Below, in pieces: positions 7,669 to 16,886 of a stretch of 44,321 nucleotides of DNA. Where the stretch lies: positions 1 through 44,321 of the forward strand of contig NZ_FOVP01000025.1 in the NCBI RefSeq assembly GCF_900115165.1, read 5' to 3'. Below the pieces are notes generated by a model. It was not told the origin of the DNA. It searched no databases and saw nothing but the letters and a program-made list of their open reading frames with translations. The stretch is from Roseovarius lutimaris (GTDB taxonomy: Bacteria > Pseudomonadota > Alphaproteobacteria > Rhodobacterales > Rhodobacteraceae). Every line of letters begins with the position of its first letter. The stretch's first letter is position 1. Made by a program: the position numbers and the translations under genes.

Positions 7669-8046
7669 ATGATGACAAGCTTACTTCAGGTGGCGATTGG
7701 CGGTGCGCTCGGGGCCAGCCTGCGCTATGGTGCGACCCTTGCGTTTCTGCGCGTGACCGGGCCCGGCTTTCCCTTGGGCGTGATCACTGTCAATGTTCTG
7801 GGCTCTTTTCTGATGGGGTGTTTCATGGTCCTTTCCTTTCACCGCGATCTTGGTCATCTAAATCCGCTTGTGATGACCGGCATTCTGGGCGGTTTCACAA
7901 CATTTTCCGCCTTTTCACTAGAGGCCTATACCCTGTTCGAGCGGGGACAGCTCGGCGCGGCGGCGGCCTATGTGCTGCTTTCGGTGGTGTTGTCTCTGGC
8001 GGCGCTTGTTCTCGGGGTCTGGCTGGCACGGATGGTATGGGCATGA
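7669..8046 (+). CDS. crcB: Fluoride ion channel CrcB/Fluc
   Basis: A 125-residue, four-helix inner-membrane protein that exports fluoride as a dual-topology dimer. Family marks in order are GGALGASLRYG (residues 10-20), the conserved Asn in TVNVLGSFLMG (about 40-50), and GGFTTFSAFSLE (about 73-84) with the phenylalanines that line the fluoride path. The frame is open further upstream to 7594, but the family start fits the ATG at 7669 or 7672. The stop overlaps the next gene as ATGA, so crcB is the first gene of a coupled string with the pseudouridine synthase and HAD hydrolase. Confidence 0.92.
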   Translation: MMTSLLQVAIGGALGASLRYGATLAFLRVTGPGFPLGVITVNVLGSFLMGCFMVLSFHRDLGHLNPLVMTGILGGFTTFSAFSLEAYTLFERGQLGAAAAYVLLSVVLSLAALVLGVWLARMVWA

Positions 8047-9086
8047 GCAGCGTTCAGATATTGACGGTCGCGATTGACGATGGCGATCAGCGGCTGGATC
8101 GCTGGTTGCGGCGCATGTTTCCGCATCTGGGGCAGGTTCAGATCGAAAAGCTCTGTCGCAAGGGCGAATTTCGCGTCGATGGCGGGCGGGTCAAACCGGC
8201 CACGCGTCTTGTCGCGGGCCAGCAGGTGCGCATTCCGCCGCTGCCCCGGCCCGGCGACAAGCCCGAGGTTTATACCGCCAGGGTCAGTGCCGCCGACGCG
8301 CGCATGATCCAGTCCTGTGTGATTTACCGCGACGATCACATCATCGCGCTGAACAAACCCCCCGGCCTGCCGGTGCAGGGTGGCAGCAAGCAATCGCGCC
8401 ATGTCGATGGCATGGCCGAGGCGCTGACCTTTGGGTTGGAGGAAAAACCAAAGCTGGTGCATCGGCTCGACAAGGATACATCGGGCGTCCTGCTTTTGGC
8501 GCGCACCCGCGAGGCGGCGCGTGGGCTGACGGCGGCGTTCCGGCACCGTGCCACCCGCAAGATTTACTGGGCCGCTGTCGCCGGTGTGCCAAGCCCGCGC
8601 ATCGGCACGATCCGCTATGCCCTGGTCAAGGCGCCCGGTCATGGCGCCAAGGGCGAGGGCGAAAAGATGATCTGCCTGCATCCGCGCGATGTGGACGCCA
8701 CCCCCGGCGCCAAGGCCGCCACCACCGACTACGCGGTGATCGAGGCGGCCGGCGGGCGCACTTCGTGGATGGCGCTTATTCCGGTCACCGGGCGCACCCA
8801 TCAGCTTCGGGCGCATATGGCCGAGATCGGCCACCCGATCATCGGTGACGGCAAATACGGCGGCTCGGGGCAGGAAAACCTTGGCGATGGCTGGGGAGCG
8901 CAATTGGGTGGCGACATCAGCCGCAAACTGCATCTTCATGCGCGCTCGCTGACCATCGAGCACCCGGTGACCCGCGCCATCCTGCACCTTACCGCGCCCT
9001 TGCCCGATCATATGCAGCGCACCTGGGACATGTTCCAGTGGATCCCGAGCGAGGCCCCCGATGACCCGCTTGAGGATATGGCATGA
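8043..9086 (+). CDS. rluC: RluC/RluD-family 23S rRNA pseudouridine synthase
   Basis: A 347-residue enzyme converting uridine to pseudouridine in RNA, probably 23S rRNA. An N-terminal S4 RNA-binding domain (QRLDRWLRRMFPHLGQVQIE then KLCRKGEFRVDGGRV, about residues 16-55) precedes the catalytic domain. The active-site signature is VHRLDKDTSGVLLLAR, whose Asp is the nucleophile, and GRTHQLRAHMAEIGHPI comes later. The start ATG at 8043 overlaps the crcB stop; a larger frame reaching upstream through crcB is a shadow. RluC versus RluD specificity cannot be settled from motifs, so the symbol is the best family match. Confidence 0.85.
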   Translation: MSSVQILTVAIDDGDQRLDRWLRRMFPHLGQVQIEKLCRKGEFRVDGGRVKPATRLVAGQQVRIPPLPRPGDKPEVYTARVSAADARMIQSCVIYRDDHIIALNKPPGLPVQGGSKQSRHVDGMAEALTFGLEEKPKLVHRLDKDTSGVLLLARTREAARGLTAAFRHRATRKIYWAAVAGVPSPRIGTIRYALVKAPGHGAKGEGEKMICLHPRDVDATPGAKAATTDYAVIEAAGGRTSWMALIPVTGRTHQLRAHMAEIGHPIIGDGKYGGSGQENLGDGWGAQLGGDISRKLHLHARSLTIEHPVTRAILHLTAPLPDHMQRTWDMFQWIPSEAPDDPLEDMA

Positions 9087-9757
9087 CAGCGCCGCTGCGC
9101 CTGATCATTTTCGATGTGGATGGCACTCTGGTCGATAGTCAGGGTGACATCGTGGCGGCCATGACCCACGCGTTCGAGCGCGCCGATCATCCGGCGCCGG
9201 ATCATGCCGCGGTTCTGGGGATTGTCGGGCTGTCGCTTGATGTGGCGATCCCGCGTCTGGCGCCGCAGTTGCCCGAAACGACCCATGCCGTGATCGTTCA
9301 ATCCTACAAGGACGCCTATATGGGGCTGAGGGCGCAATCGGGCGTGGAGACATCCTCGCCGCTTTACCCGCATGCGCGCGATACGCTTGAGGCGCTGCAT
9401 GCGGTGCCCGACAATCTGCTTGGGGTGGCCACGGGGAAATCAATGCGCGGGCTGGACAAGTTTTTGGACGGTCACGGCTTGCGGCATCTTTTTGTCACCC
9501 GACAGGTCAGCGACCATCACCCGTCGAAACCGCATCCCTCGATGATTGAAACCGCCCTTGCCGAGATCGGCGTTGCGCCGGAAAATGCGGTGATGATCGG
9601 TGACACCAGCTTTGACATGGAGATGGCGCGCGCCGCCGGTGTGCCGGGGATCGGTGTAAGCTGGGGCTATCATACCCCCGAGGCGCTTGGCGCGGCCCGC
9701 ATGATCCTGAGCGATTTTCGCGACTTGCCGGGCGCGCTTGACCAGCTTTGGGGGTAA
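9083..9757 (+). CDS. HAD-family hydrolase, phosphoglycolate-phosphatase-like
   Basis: A 224-residue HAD-superfamily phosphatase. Motif I is IIFDVDGTLVDSQGD at residues 7-21, with the nucleophile Asp and acid/base Asp. Motif II is a Thr within VATGKSM, the motif III lysine is in SKPHPSMI, and motif IV is IGDTSFDMEMA. The cap sits between motifs I and II, as in Gph-type enzymes. It acts on a small phosphorylated metabolite that the sequence does not identify. The start overlaps the stop of the pseudouridine synthase gene (ATGA), and the ATP12 gene begins 4 bases after its stop. These three genes sit together in many Rhodobacterales as I recall. Confidence 0.85.
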   Translation: MTAPLRLIIFDVDGTLVDSQGDIVAAMTHAFERADHPAPDHAAVLGIVGLSLDVAIPRLAPQLPETTHAVIVQSYKDAYMGLRAQSGVETSSPLYPHARDTLEALHAVPDNLLGVATGKSMRGLDKFLDGHGLRHLFVTRQVSDHHPSKPHPSMIETALAEIGVAPENAVMIGDTSFDMEMARAAGVPGIGVSWGYHTPEALGAARMILSDFRDLPGALDQLWG

Positions 9758-9761
9758 TGAG

Positions 9762-10502
9762 ATGAGCGCATGGAAAGCCAAGCGGTTCTGGAAAACCGCA
9801 ACCGTGACCGAGGCGCCGGACGGCTATGCCGTGCATCTTGACGCGCGCCCTGTGCGCACCCCGGCCAAGGCGCCGCTGGTGGTGCCGACCCGAGCCTTGG
9901 CCGGGGAAATTGCCCGCGAATGGGATGCCGTGGACGAAAAGATCGACCCGTCGAAAATGCCCTATACCCGCTCGGCCAATGCGGCGATCGACAAGGTCGC
10001 CCATCAGCACGCCGAAGTGGCCCGGATGATTGCCGATTATGGCGATGCCGATCTTGTCTGTTACCGGGCCGAAACACCGGTGGAATTGACCGCCCGACAG
10101 GCCGAGGCCTGGGATCCGCTTCTGGATTGGGCCGATTCGGTCCTTAAGGTTAAACTTTTCCCGGTTGTGGGCGTTGTACATTCTCCTCAGGATGCGCTTG
10201 CGCTTGCGCATCTACATCACATGGTTGAATCGTTGGATTCTTGGGCACTTACCGCTTTTCACGATCTCGTGAGCTTGAGCGGATCACTGGTGATCGGCTT
10301 TGCCGCCCTGCATGATTTGCATCCTGTTGAAACGCTCTGGGCGCTGTCGCGGATTGACGAAACCTGGCAGCAAGAGCAATGGGGTAGCGATGAAGAGGCG
10401 CAATTTATGGCGGCGCGGAAAGAATCTGACTTTCTGCACGCCAAGCGCTTTTACGATATTTCGCGAAACGACGCGACGTGCCACCCGGCAAGCTTGACTT
10501 AA
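9762..10502 (+). CDS. ATP12-family F1-ATPase assembly chaperone
   Basis: A 246-residue homologue of mitochondrial Atp12, which in alphaproteobacteria helps fold the F1 alpha subunit. Recognisable parts are the N-terminal KRFWKTATVTEAPDGYAVHL then DARPVRTPAKAPL, the SANAAIDKV segment, and the C-terminal half with LHHMVESLDSWALTAFHDLV and ALSRIDETWQQEQWG followed by FLHAKRFYD. The MSAWKAKRF start at 9762 follows GGGGTAATGAG; an upstream in-frame ATG lies inside the HAD gene and is less likely. Composition drifts towards AT in the last third. A hairpin terminator follows directly. Confidence 0.87.
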   Translation: MSAWKAKRFWKTATVTEAPDGYAVHLDARPVRTPAKAPLVVPTRALAGEIAREWDAVDEKIDPSKMPYTRSANAAIDKVAHQHAEVARMIADYGDADLVCYRAETPVELTARQAEAWDPLLDWADSVLKVKLFPVVGVVHSPQDALALAHLHHMVESLDSWALTAFHDLVSLSGSLVIGFAALHDLHPVETLWALSRIDETWQQEQWGSDEEAQFMAARKESDFLHAKRFYDISRNDATCHPASLT

Positions 10503-10504
10503 GG

Positions 10505-10531
10505 GAAACACTTGGTTTCACCAGTGTTTTT
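10505..10531 (+). terminator. Rho-independent terminator after ATP12 gene
   Basis: AAACACTTGGT, a short loop, then ACCAGTGTTTTT forms a stem with one bulged T followed by five Ts. It lies just after the ATP12 stop and closes the crcB-to-ATP12 group. A TTGACG (10545-10550) just downstream may be the -35 of the aap promoter, but no clean -10 is seen. Confidence 0.6.
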
Positions 10532-10676
10532 CGTGAACAATGACTTGACGTTTCGTGATGAATCCACACAAACTTGCGAGCACTGATGGGGCACTCACCC
10601 CGGTAACAGTATGACACCGGCCAATAAGGGCCGAACGAACCACCCATAAAGGGTGGACAATCAGGAAGAGGTAAAA

Positions 10677-11696
10677 ATGAAAAAAACCGTATTTTTGGGC
10701 GCGCTGACTGTAGCTGGCCTTGCGGCTGGCGCTGCTGCTGCCGGTACGTTGGATGACGTGAAAGCGCGCGGCAAGTTGAACTGCGGCGTGACCACAGGTT
10801 TGGTTGGCTTTGCTGCGCCTGACGCAAATGGCGTTTGGGAAGGCTTTGACGTTGGCGTATGCCGCGCCGTTGCCGCCGCCGTTCTGGGCGATGCCACAGC
10901 CGTCGAATTCGTTCCGACCACCGGCAAGACCCGCTTTACCGCTCTGGCATCGGGCGAAATCGACCTGCTGGCGCGCAACACCACCTGGACCTTCTCGCGC
11001 GACACTGACCTCAAGTTCGATTTCGTTGGCGTGAACTATTACGATGGCCAGGGCTTTATGGTTCCCAAGGCGCTTGGCGTGACATCGGCCAAGGATCTGA
11101 ACGGCGCGACCGTTTGTATCCAGACCGGCACCACCACCGAGCTTAACCTTGCGGACTTCTTCCGCAAGAACAACATGGAATACGAGCCCGTTCCGATCGA
11201 AACAAATGCCGAAGGCCAGCAGCAGTACCTTGCCGGTGCCTGCGATACCTACACCACGGACGCGTCGGGCCTTGCCTCGACCCGTGCGGCATTCGAAAAC
11301 CCGACCGAGCACGTCATCCTGCCCGAAATCATCTCGAAAGAGCCGCTTGGCCCGCTTGTGCGCCACGGCGACAACGAATGGGGTGATATCGCGCGTTGGA
11401 CGCTGAACGCTCTGATCGCGGCCGAAGAAATGGGCATCACAAGCGCGAACGTTGCTGAGCTTGGCGCCGCCGCAGGTGGCAGCCCGGAAGTGAACCGTAT
11501 CCTTGGAACCGAGGGCAACCTTGGCGAGATGATCGGCCTTGACGCACAATGGGCGATGCGCGCGATTGCCGCTGGCGGCAATTATGGCGAGCTGTTCGAA
11601 AAGAACATCGGTGAGAAAACCCCGATCGGTCTGGCCCGTGGCCTGAACGCCCAGTGGACCGATGGCGGCATCCTCTACTCGCCGCCCTTCCGCTAA
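10677..11696 (+). CDS. aapJ: General L-amino-acid ABC transporter, periplasmic binding protein
   Basis: A 339-residue amino-acid binding protein. It has a classic signal peptide (MKKTVFLGALTVAGLAAGAA, cleavage around AAA/AG) and a mature start GTLDDVKARGKLNCGVTTGL, typical of AapJ. The ligand domain includes GFDVGVCRAVAAAVLGDA and RFTALASGEIDLLARNTTWT. It captures a broad range of L-amino acids and hands them to AapQM. The ATG at 10677 follows GAGGTAAAA; an upstream in-frame start at 10653 would spoil the signal peptide. A leader of about 145 bases precedes it. A stem-loop separates it from aapQ, which would favour higher levels of the binding protein than of the membrane parts. Confidence 0.93.
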   Translation: MKKTVFLGALTVAGLAAGAAAAGTLDDVKARGKLNCGVTTGLVGFAAPDANGVWEGFDVGVCRAVAAAVLGDATAVEFVPTTGKTRFTALASGEIDLLARNTTWTFSRDTDLKFDFVGVNYYDGQGFMVPKALGVTSAKDLNGATVCIQTGTTTELNLADFFRKNNMEYEPVPIETNAEGQQQYLAGACDTYTTDASGLASTRAAFENPTEHVILPEIISKEPLGPLVRHGDNEWGDIARWTLNALIAAEEMGITSANVAELGAAAGGSPEVNRILGTEGNLGEMIGLDAQWAMRAIAAGGNYGELFEKNIGEKTPIGLARGLNAQWTDGGILYSPPFR

Positions 11697-11706
11697 AACC
11701 TGACCA

Positions 11707-11737
11707 AGAGAGGGCGTGGACATTCCGCGCCCTCTCT
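11707..11737 (+). terminator. Intercistronic hairpin between aapJ and aapQ
   Basis: AGAGAGGGCG (11707-11716) pairs perfectly with CGCCCTCTCT (11728-11737) across an 11-base loop. No run of Ts follows. This suits a processing-stabilising or attenuating hairpin rather than a full terminator, as seen behind binding-protein genes of other ABC operons. Confidence 0.6.
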
Positions 11738-11817
11738 CACTATGAGACCAGTTAAAAATCGGCCCACGGCATGATTTGCCGAAAAAAAATCCGGGTCGAA
11801 CAACAGGGAAATCCCAG

Positions 11818-13032
11818 ATGACAACGATGACCGACCCTCCAAAGGCGTCGTTTCAGCTCTCGATGCTGATCTACGACACCCGGTATCGCTCTTATACATT
11901 TCAATTTATCGCTCTTGCCCTCTTGATCGCGCTCATGGCCTTTTTGGGGATCAACCTGATCAAGAACCTTGCCGAGCAAGGCCAGGACATTTCATATTCG
12001 TTCCTGGGTGAGCCGGCGGGCTATGATATCAACCAGCGACCGATTGAATACGATAGCCAATCCAGCCATATGCGTGCCTCTGTGGTGGGGATGATCAATA
12101 CGCTGATCGTGGCCTTTCTGGGGTGCATCACCGCGACGATCTTTGGGGTAACCGCAGGGATCCTGCGTTTGTCGCCCAACTGGCTCGTGCGCAAGCTGAT
12201 GGCGATCTATGTCGAGGCGTTCCGCAATGTGCCGGTTCTGATCTGGATCCTGATTATTTTCACTATCATGACGGCGGTTCTGCCGGCCCCGAATGCGTTC
12301 CGGGGGGATAATGCGACATCGAGCATGTTCCTCAATTCGGTCGCCTTTACCAATCGCGGTGTCTATATCCCGACACCGATTTGGGGGCCCGGATCAATGG
12401 TGGTCGTACTGACCTTCCTGGCCTCGGTGTTTGGTGTGTTCTATTACCGCCATTATGCCACCAAGTTGTTGTATGACACCGGGAAGCTTTTGCCGACAGG
12501 CTGGCCGTCGCTGGCCATTCTTGTGGTGCCGACGCTCCTGATGTTCTTCATTCTGGGGCGGCCCATCACGCTGGATTATCCCGCGCTCAAGGGCTTTAAC
12601 TTTCAAGGTGGCTTGCATATTCGCGGTTCACTGATTGCGCTTTGGTTCGCCCTGGCGATCTATACCGGTGCCTTTATCGCGGAAAACGTGCGCGCCGGCA
12701 TTCAGGCGGTGTCAAAAGGCCAGACCGAGGCGGCGGCGTCGCTGGGTCTTCGGCCCAAGCGGATCATGAACCTTGTGATCCTGCCCCAGGCACTTCGGGT
12801 GATCATCCCGCCGCTGATTTCACAATACCTGAACCTGACCAAAAACTCGTCGCTGGCCATTGCCGTTGGCTATATGGACCTGACCGGCACGCTGGGGGGG
12901 ATCACCCTCAATCAGACCGGGCGCGCGATCGAGGCGATCCTGCTTTTGATGTTGTTCTATCTCACCATCAGCCTTGCGATTTCGGCGGTGATGAATGTGT
13001 ACAACAACAGCATGAAACTGAAGGAGCGCTGA
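11818..13032 (+). CDS. aapQ: General L-amino-acid ABC transporter, permease AapQ
   Basis: A 404-residue inner-membrane permease with the long AapQ-type N-terminal region. Helices occur near residues 25-45 and 80-110, a periplasmic insert follows, and the HisM-like permease core lies at the C-terminus. The cytoplasmic coupling loop is ENVRAGIQAVSKGQTEAAAS then LGLRPKRIM, the 'EAA' motif that contacts the ATPase. The MTTMTDPP start at 11818 is preferred to the in-frame ATG at 11776, which overlaps nothing and lacks a ribosome site. It forms a heterodimer with AapM, which begins 3 bases after its stop. Confidence 0.92.
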   Translation: MTTMTDPPKASFQLSMLIYDTRYRSYTFQFIALALLIALMAFLGINLIKNLAEQGQDISYSFLGEPAGYDINQRPIEYDSQSSHMRASVVGMINTLIVAFLGCITATIFGVTAGILRLSPNWLVRKLMAIYVEAFRNVPVLIWILIIFTIMTAVLPAPNAFRGDNATSSMFLNSVAFTNRGVYIPTPIWGPGSMVVVLTFLASVFGVFYYRHYATKLLYDTGKLLPTGWPSLAILVVPTLLMFFILGRPITLDYPALKGFNFQGGLHIRGSLIALWFALAIYTGAFIAENVRAGIQAVSKGQTEAAASLGLRPKRIMNLVILPQALRVIIPPLISQYLNLTKNSSLAIAVGYMDLTGTLGGITLNQTGRAIEAILLLMLFYLTISLAISAVMNVYNNSMKLKER

Positions 13033-13035
13033 GCC

Positions 13036-14325
13036 ATGGTACAGGAACATTTTGCCTTTGTGCGCAGCGACATGCTCCCCGAGGCGCCGCCGCCGGCGGC
13101 CGAAACCGGCATCGTCAAATGGCTACGCGAGAACCTTTTCTCGTCTACCGCAAACGGCATTTTGACGGTGGTGTCGGTTTTGGTCGTCTATCAGATCGTC
13201 ACCTCTGCGGCGCCATGGTTCTTCAATGGTGTCTGGGACAGTCCTAGCCTTACGGCCTGCCGTGAGATCCTTGACGGCAAGACCGGCGGCTGTTTCGCGG
13301 TGCTGAGCGAACGTTGGAATCAACTGCTGTTCGGCTTCAAATACCCGTCCGAGCTTTACTGGCGTCCGGGTCTGGCCTTTGTGCTTTTGTTCATTGCGGC
13401 GGCACCGCTTTTGTTCGGCAATATCTTCCCGCGCAAGATGCTGATCTTTACCGGACTTTACCCGTTCATCGCCTTCTGGTTGATCTGGGGCGGGCCTGTG
13501 TCGACGCCGATCTTTGCCCTGCTGGGGGTTCTGTTCGGGGCTTTCGTCTATTCCAAGATGGTCAAGACCAGTGCCGGTATCGCGGTGGTCGTATCCTTCG
13601 TGGCCGCTTTGGTGTTCTGGATCGTGTCGGGCTATCTCTCGGGGCCGTTCGCAAACGTCATGGCGCTTGAGGCGATCCCCTCGCGGGATATGGGCGGCTT
13701 TATGATCAACCTGATGCTGGGTGTGATCTGTGTGTCGCTGTCGATCCCTCTGGGTATTCTGCTGGCGCTTGGGCGTCAGTCGTCGATGCCGATCATCAAA
13801 TGGATATGCGTGGTCTTCATCGAATTCATCCGCGGTGTGCCTTTGATCACGCTGCTGTTTGTTGCGAATGTCGTGCTGGCGTATTTCCTGCCGCCGGGCA
13901 CGAATTTTGACCTGATCCTGCGGGTGATCATCATGATCACCATGTTCTCGTCGGCCTATATCGCCGAGGTGATCCGGGGCGGTCTCGCGGCCCTGCCGCG
14001 TGGCCAATACGAGGCGGGCGACAGCCTTGGGCTTGATTATGCGCAGTCCATGCAGCTTATCATTCTGCCTCAGGCGCTCAAGATTTCGATCCCCGGTATC
14101 GTCAACGTGGCGGTGGGCCTGTTCAAGGATACGACGCTTGTTTCGGTCATCTCAATGTTCGACATCGTCGGGATGATCCGCGGCCCGATCCTGTCGTCGG
14201 CCGAGTGGAACGGGGTCTATTGGGAACTGTTCGGCTTTGCCGTCGTCCTGTTCTTCATCACCTGCTACGGCATCTCGCAATATTCTCAGTGGTTGGAGCG
14301 TCAGCTTCAGACCGAACACCGTTAA
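13036..14325 (+). CDS. aapM: General L-amino-acid ABC transporter, permease AapM
   Basis: A 429-residue partner of AapQ. It has an N-terminal helix ([16 protein letters not shown]), a large periplasmic loop with a Cys-containing stretch, several central helices, and the ABC permease core from about residue 225. The EAA-type loop is [20 protein letters not shown] then LGLDYAQSM. The start ATG is preceded by GAAGGAGCGCTGAGCC, where the aapQ stop lies inside the ribosome-binding region, so the pair is coupled. The AapP gene starts 14 bases downstream. Confidence 0.92.
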   Translation: MVQEHFAFVRSDMLPEAPPPAAETGIVKWLRENLFSSTANGILTVVSVLVVYQIVTSAAPWFFNGVWDSPSLTACREILDGKTGGCFAVLSERWNQLLFGFKYPSELYWRPGLAFVLLFIAAAPLLFGNIFPRKMLIFTGLYPFIAFWLIWGGPVSTPIFALLGVLFGAFVYSKMVKTSAGIAVVVSFVAALVFWIVSGYLSGPFANVMALEAIPSRDMGGFMINLMLGVICVSLSIPLGILLALGRQSSMPIIKWICVVFIEFIRGVPLITLLFVANVVLAYFLPPGTNFDLILRVIIMITMFSSAYIAEVIRGGLAALPRGQYEAGDSLGLDYAQSMQLIILPQALKISIPGIVNVAVGLFKDTTLVSVISMFDIVGMIRGPILSSAEWNGVYWELFGFAVVLFFITCYGISQYSQWLERQLQTEHR

Positions 14326-14339
14326 GGAGGCCCAGTATC

Positions 14340-15107
14340 ATGGCCGCAGTAAAACAGTCGAACGTCTCCGACGAGGTCGCCGTCGAGATCAACAACATGA
14401 ACAAGTGGTACGGATCCTTTCACGTGCTGCGCGATATCGACCTGACCGTCTATCAGGGCGAACGAATCGTGATTGCCGGGCCGTCAGGCTCGGGTAAATC
14501 GACGCTGATCCGTTGTATCAACGCACTGGAAGAGCATCAGAAGGGGTCGATCACGGTGGATGGCACGATCCTGTCCAACGACCTCAAGAATATCGACAAG
14601 ATCCGCTCCGAGGTTGGCATGGTGTTTCAGCACTTCAACCTGTTCCCGCATCTGACGATCCTGGAAAACTGTACCCTGGCCCCGATCTGGGTGCGTAAGA
14701 CACCCAAGAAAGAGGCCGAGGAAATCGCCATGCATTTCCTAGAAAAGGTCAAGATCCCCGAGCAGGCCGACAAGTTTCCCGGTCAGCTTTCGGGCGGTCA
14801 GCAACAGCGCGTGGCGATTGCCCGCTCGCTTTGTATGCGCCCGCGTATCATGCTGTTTGACGAACCGACCTCTGCGCTTGATCCCGAGATGATCTCGGAG
14901 GTGCTCGACACCATGATCGAACTGGCCGAGGAGGGCATGACCATGCTCTGCGTGACCCATGAAATGGGCTTTGCCCGCAAGGTGGCCAATCGCGTGATCT
15001 TTATGGATCAGGGCCAGATCGTGGAGCAGAACGAGCCCGAGGAATTTTTCAACAACCCGCAATCCGAGCGGACCAAGTTGTTCCTGAGCCAGATTTTGGG
15101 GCACTGA
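14340..15107 (+). CDS. aapP: General L-amino-acid ABC transporter, ATP-binding protein AapP
   Basis: A 255-residue ABC ATPase powering amino-acid import. Walker A is GPSGSGKST (about residues 48-56), the Q-loop is [12 protein letters not shown], the signature is [13 protein letters not shown], Walker B is [12 protein letters not shown], and the switch histidine is in VTHEMGFA. The start ATG at 14340 follows AAGGAGG with good spacing; longer upstream reading is a shadow of aapM. It is the last gene of the operon, followed by the GAGTATTTTT motif and a strong terminator. Confidence 0.94.
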   Translation: MAAVKQSNVSDEVAVEINNMNKWYGSFHVLRDIDLTVYQGERIVIAGPSGSGKSTLIRCINALEEHQKGSITVDGTILSNDLKNIDKIRSEVGMVFQHFNLFPHLTILENCTLAPIWVRKTPKKEAEEIAMHFLEKVKIPEQADKFPGQLSGGQQQRVAIARSLCMRPRIMLFDEPTSALDPEMISEVLDTMIELAEEGMTMLCVTHEMGFARKVANRVIFMDQGQIVEQNEPEEFFNNPQSERTKLFLSQILGH

Positions 15108-15142
15108 GACAAAACCCGAGCGCCGTTTGGCAAGCCGGGATT

Positions 15143-15164
15143 GAGTATTTTTGCCAAGAAGAAA
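15143..15164 (+). repeat. Recurrent intergenic motif, copy A
   Basis: GAGTATTTTTGCCAAGAAGA followed by AA. It matches copy C (37926) at 20 of 22 positions and copy B (27707) at 19 of 22. It lies between the aapP stop and its terminator. Confidence 0.6.
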
Positions 15165-15167
15165 CAG

Positions 15168-15196
15168 GGGACCGGTTTATTGCCGGTCCCTTTTTC
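15168..15196 (+). terminator. Rho-independent terminator of aapJQMP
   Basis: GGGACCGG (15168-15175), a loop TTTATTG, CCGGTCCC (15183-15190), then TTTTTC. It is a perfect 8-bp GC-rich stem with a T-tract, 60 bases after the aapP stop. Confidence 0.9.
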
Positions 15197-15265
15197 TATG
15201 CCTGTTGCTCGTGTTTGACTTACCGGCGCTGCCCGTGATCGTTTGGCCCGCTGGGGCGGTGCCGA

Positions 15266-16381
15266 TTAAACCCACATTTTCTGCCGCGCCTTGAGCCGCT
15301 CGATCTGGTGACGCAAATCCTGGTCTATCGCGCCGTCGCGCGGGGTATCGCGCAGGGTGTCCAACAGGTGATCCCCCGGCACCTTTGGTTGCCGTGTCCA
15401 GCAAAGTGCAGCCAGCACCGCGCGTGCGGGTTCGGGCAGGCGTGCGGGTATTTCATGACCGTTCAGCGTGGCCCAGACCCCGGCCCAGAGCCGCCCCACC
15501 GTCCAGGGGTTATAGCCGCCGCCACCGAGCACCAGAAAGCGGGGGCTCATGGCGTGGAGCGCGGCCACCGTGGCCCAATGGGCGTTGTTGGACAGCTCAA
15601 GCCGCGCCAGCGGATCCTCAGTGACAGCATCGGCCCCGCATTGTAGCACAATCGCCTCTGGTCGCATCGCCTGAAGTGCGGGCAGGATCACCTCGTTGAG
15701 GGCCATGGCAAAGCCGCTGTCGTTGGTGCCGCGCGCCAGTGGCAGGTTGATCGCCTGACCGTCGGCGCGGTCCTCAAGCGCGCCGGTAAAGGGCCAGCGG
15801 CGCGCCTCGTGGGTCGAAATCATCAGAACCCGCGGCTCGCCGTGAAATGCCGCCGCCACGCCGTCACAGTGATGCGCGTCGATATCGACATAGGCCACGC
15901 GCGTCAGCCTCTGTGCGAGGAAGGCCTTGACCGCCAAAACCGGGTCATTGAGATAGCAAAACCCACCTGCGTGATCGGCCATGCCGTGATGGGTGCCGCC
16001 GCCGGGGTTATAGACCGCGCCGCCCTGCGCCAAAAGCGTGGCGGCCAGAAGCGAGCCGCCCGAAGCGGTCGCCGGGCGGCGAAACATTTCGCCAAAGACC
16101 GGGTTTGACAGGGTGCCAAGATGATGGCGCGCGCGGGTGTCTGCATCGACCGCGCCGGTGGTTTCGGCGGCTTGTAGGGCCGCGATATAGCGCGGGGTGT
16201 GAAAGGCCGTCAGGGCGGCGGGCCTGGCGCGGGGGCTATTGATATACTGCGCCTGCGTGAGCCACCCCATCGCCCGGCTCAGGTCGATCACAGTGGGCAC
16301 GCGCGGAATGCTGAGCGGATGCAGCGCGCCATAGCTTGAGCCGCGATAAATCTCGGAACCGATGAAAAGCGGGGCCTGCAT
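15266..16381 (-). CDS. Histone deacetylase family protein (AcuC/acetylpolyamine-amidohydrolase-like)
   Basis: A 371-residue zinc-dependent deacetylase of the HDAC/AcuC superfamily. The conserved parts are GGGTHHGMADHAGGFCYLND with the catalytic His pair, YVDIDAHHCDGV with the zinc-binding Asp and His, a second zinc Asp in LQCGADAVTEDPL, and the transition-state Tyr in GGGGYNPWTVGRLWA. All catalytic elements are present. It removes acetyl groups from an unknown substrate; acetyl-lysine protein or acetylpolyamine are the family options. It is the last gene of a four-gene minus-strand string, 13 bases after the SixA-like gene, converging on the aap operon. Confidence 0.87.
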   Translation of the reverse strand: MQAPLFIGSEIYRGSSYGALHPLSIPRVPTVIDLSRAMGWLTQAQYINSPRARPAALTAFHTPRYIAALQAAETTGAVDADTRARHHLGTLSNPVFGEMFRRPATASGGSLLAATLLAQGGAVYNPGGGTHHGMADHAGGFCYLNDPVLAVKAFLAQRLTRVAYVDIDAHHCDGVAAAFHGEPRVLMISTHEARRWPFTGALEDRADGQAINLPLARGTNDSGFAMALNEVILPALQAMRPEAIVLQCGADAVTEDPLARLELSNNAHWATVAALHAMSPRFLVLGGGGYNPWTVGRLWAGVWATLNGHEIPARLPEPARAVLAALCWTRQPKVPGDHLLDTLRDTPRDGAIDQDLRHQIERLKARQKMWV

Positions 16382-16394
16382 CGCGCGCGGTATC

Positions 16395-16886
16395 TCAGGT
16401 CAGGTCGCGGGGGATCACGAAATCCTCGATCTGTCCGGTGCCGGGCCTGAGGTCGCGCCAATCGGTGATGTCAAACCGCGCCAGAAGGGTTGCGCCGGTG
16501 GGGTAGTCGGAAAAGCGTTCATGCTCGGGCGGCGCGCTCACGATTTCCTCGGCAAGCTCGGCGATGCCGGGGTTGTGGGCGAGCAACAGAACGGCCTTGC
16601 CGGTTGCGCCTTGCAGGACGGCGAGCATCTCATGCGCCTCGGCAAGATAAAGCGATTTGAGGAGTGTTGGCGCGATCGCCAAACCTAACAGCGCACAGGT
16701 CTCTTGCGTGCGCCGCGCGGAGGAACACAGAACCTCATCGGGGATCGCGCCGCGTGCCTGCAACCAACGCCCAAGCGCCTTGGCAGCGGCCCTGCCGCGC
16801 ACATTCAGGGGACGGTCGTGATCGCGCTGCCCGGCGCTTCCCCAGTCGGATTTCACATGCCGCACCAGAACCAGGTGGCGTGTCAT
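16395..16886 (-). CDS. SixA-type histidine phosphatase
   Basis: A 163-residue single-domain protein of the histidine-phosphatase (phosphoglycerate-mutase-like) superfamily. The start has LVLVRHVKSDWG, where the family has RHA/G-K-S-x-W, carrying the phospho-accepting His. The second conserved His lies in LLLAHNPGIAELA. The short length and the 'RPLNVRGRAAAKALGRWL' stretch fit the SixA branch, which dephosphorylates phosphohistidine proteins or small phosphoesters. The stop is 13 bases before the HDAC start, and the start overlaps the stop of the Fe-S gene by four bases, so it is coupled. Confidence 0.83.
   Translation of the reverse strand: MTRHLVLVRHVKSDWGSAGQRDHDRPLNVRGRAAAKALGRWLQARGAIPDEVLCSSARRTQETCALLGLAIAPTLLKSLYLAEAHEMLAVLQGATGKAVLLLAHNPGIAELAEEIVSAPPEHERFSDYPTGATLLARFDITDWRDLRPGTGQIEDFVIPRDLT

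Noticed and set aside
7515..8046. Long reading frame joining the AT-rich strip through crcB into the pseudouridine synthase gene
   Set aside because: It is the rluC frame extended upstream across crcB in another frame. The S4 domain and ribosome spacing fit the ATG at 8043, and crcB coding is clear in its own frame.
13123..14007. 294-codon minus-strand frame across aapM
   Set aside because: It has His/Arg/Asp-rich composition typical of an antisense shadow of a GC-rich membrane-protein gene, and no ribosome site or domain.
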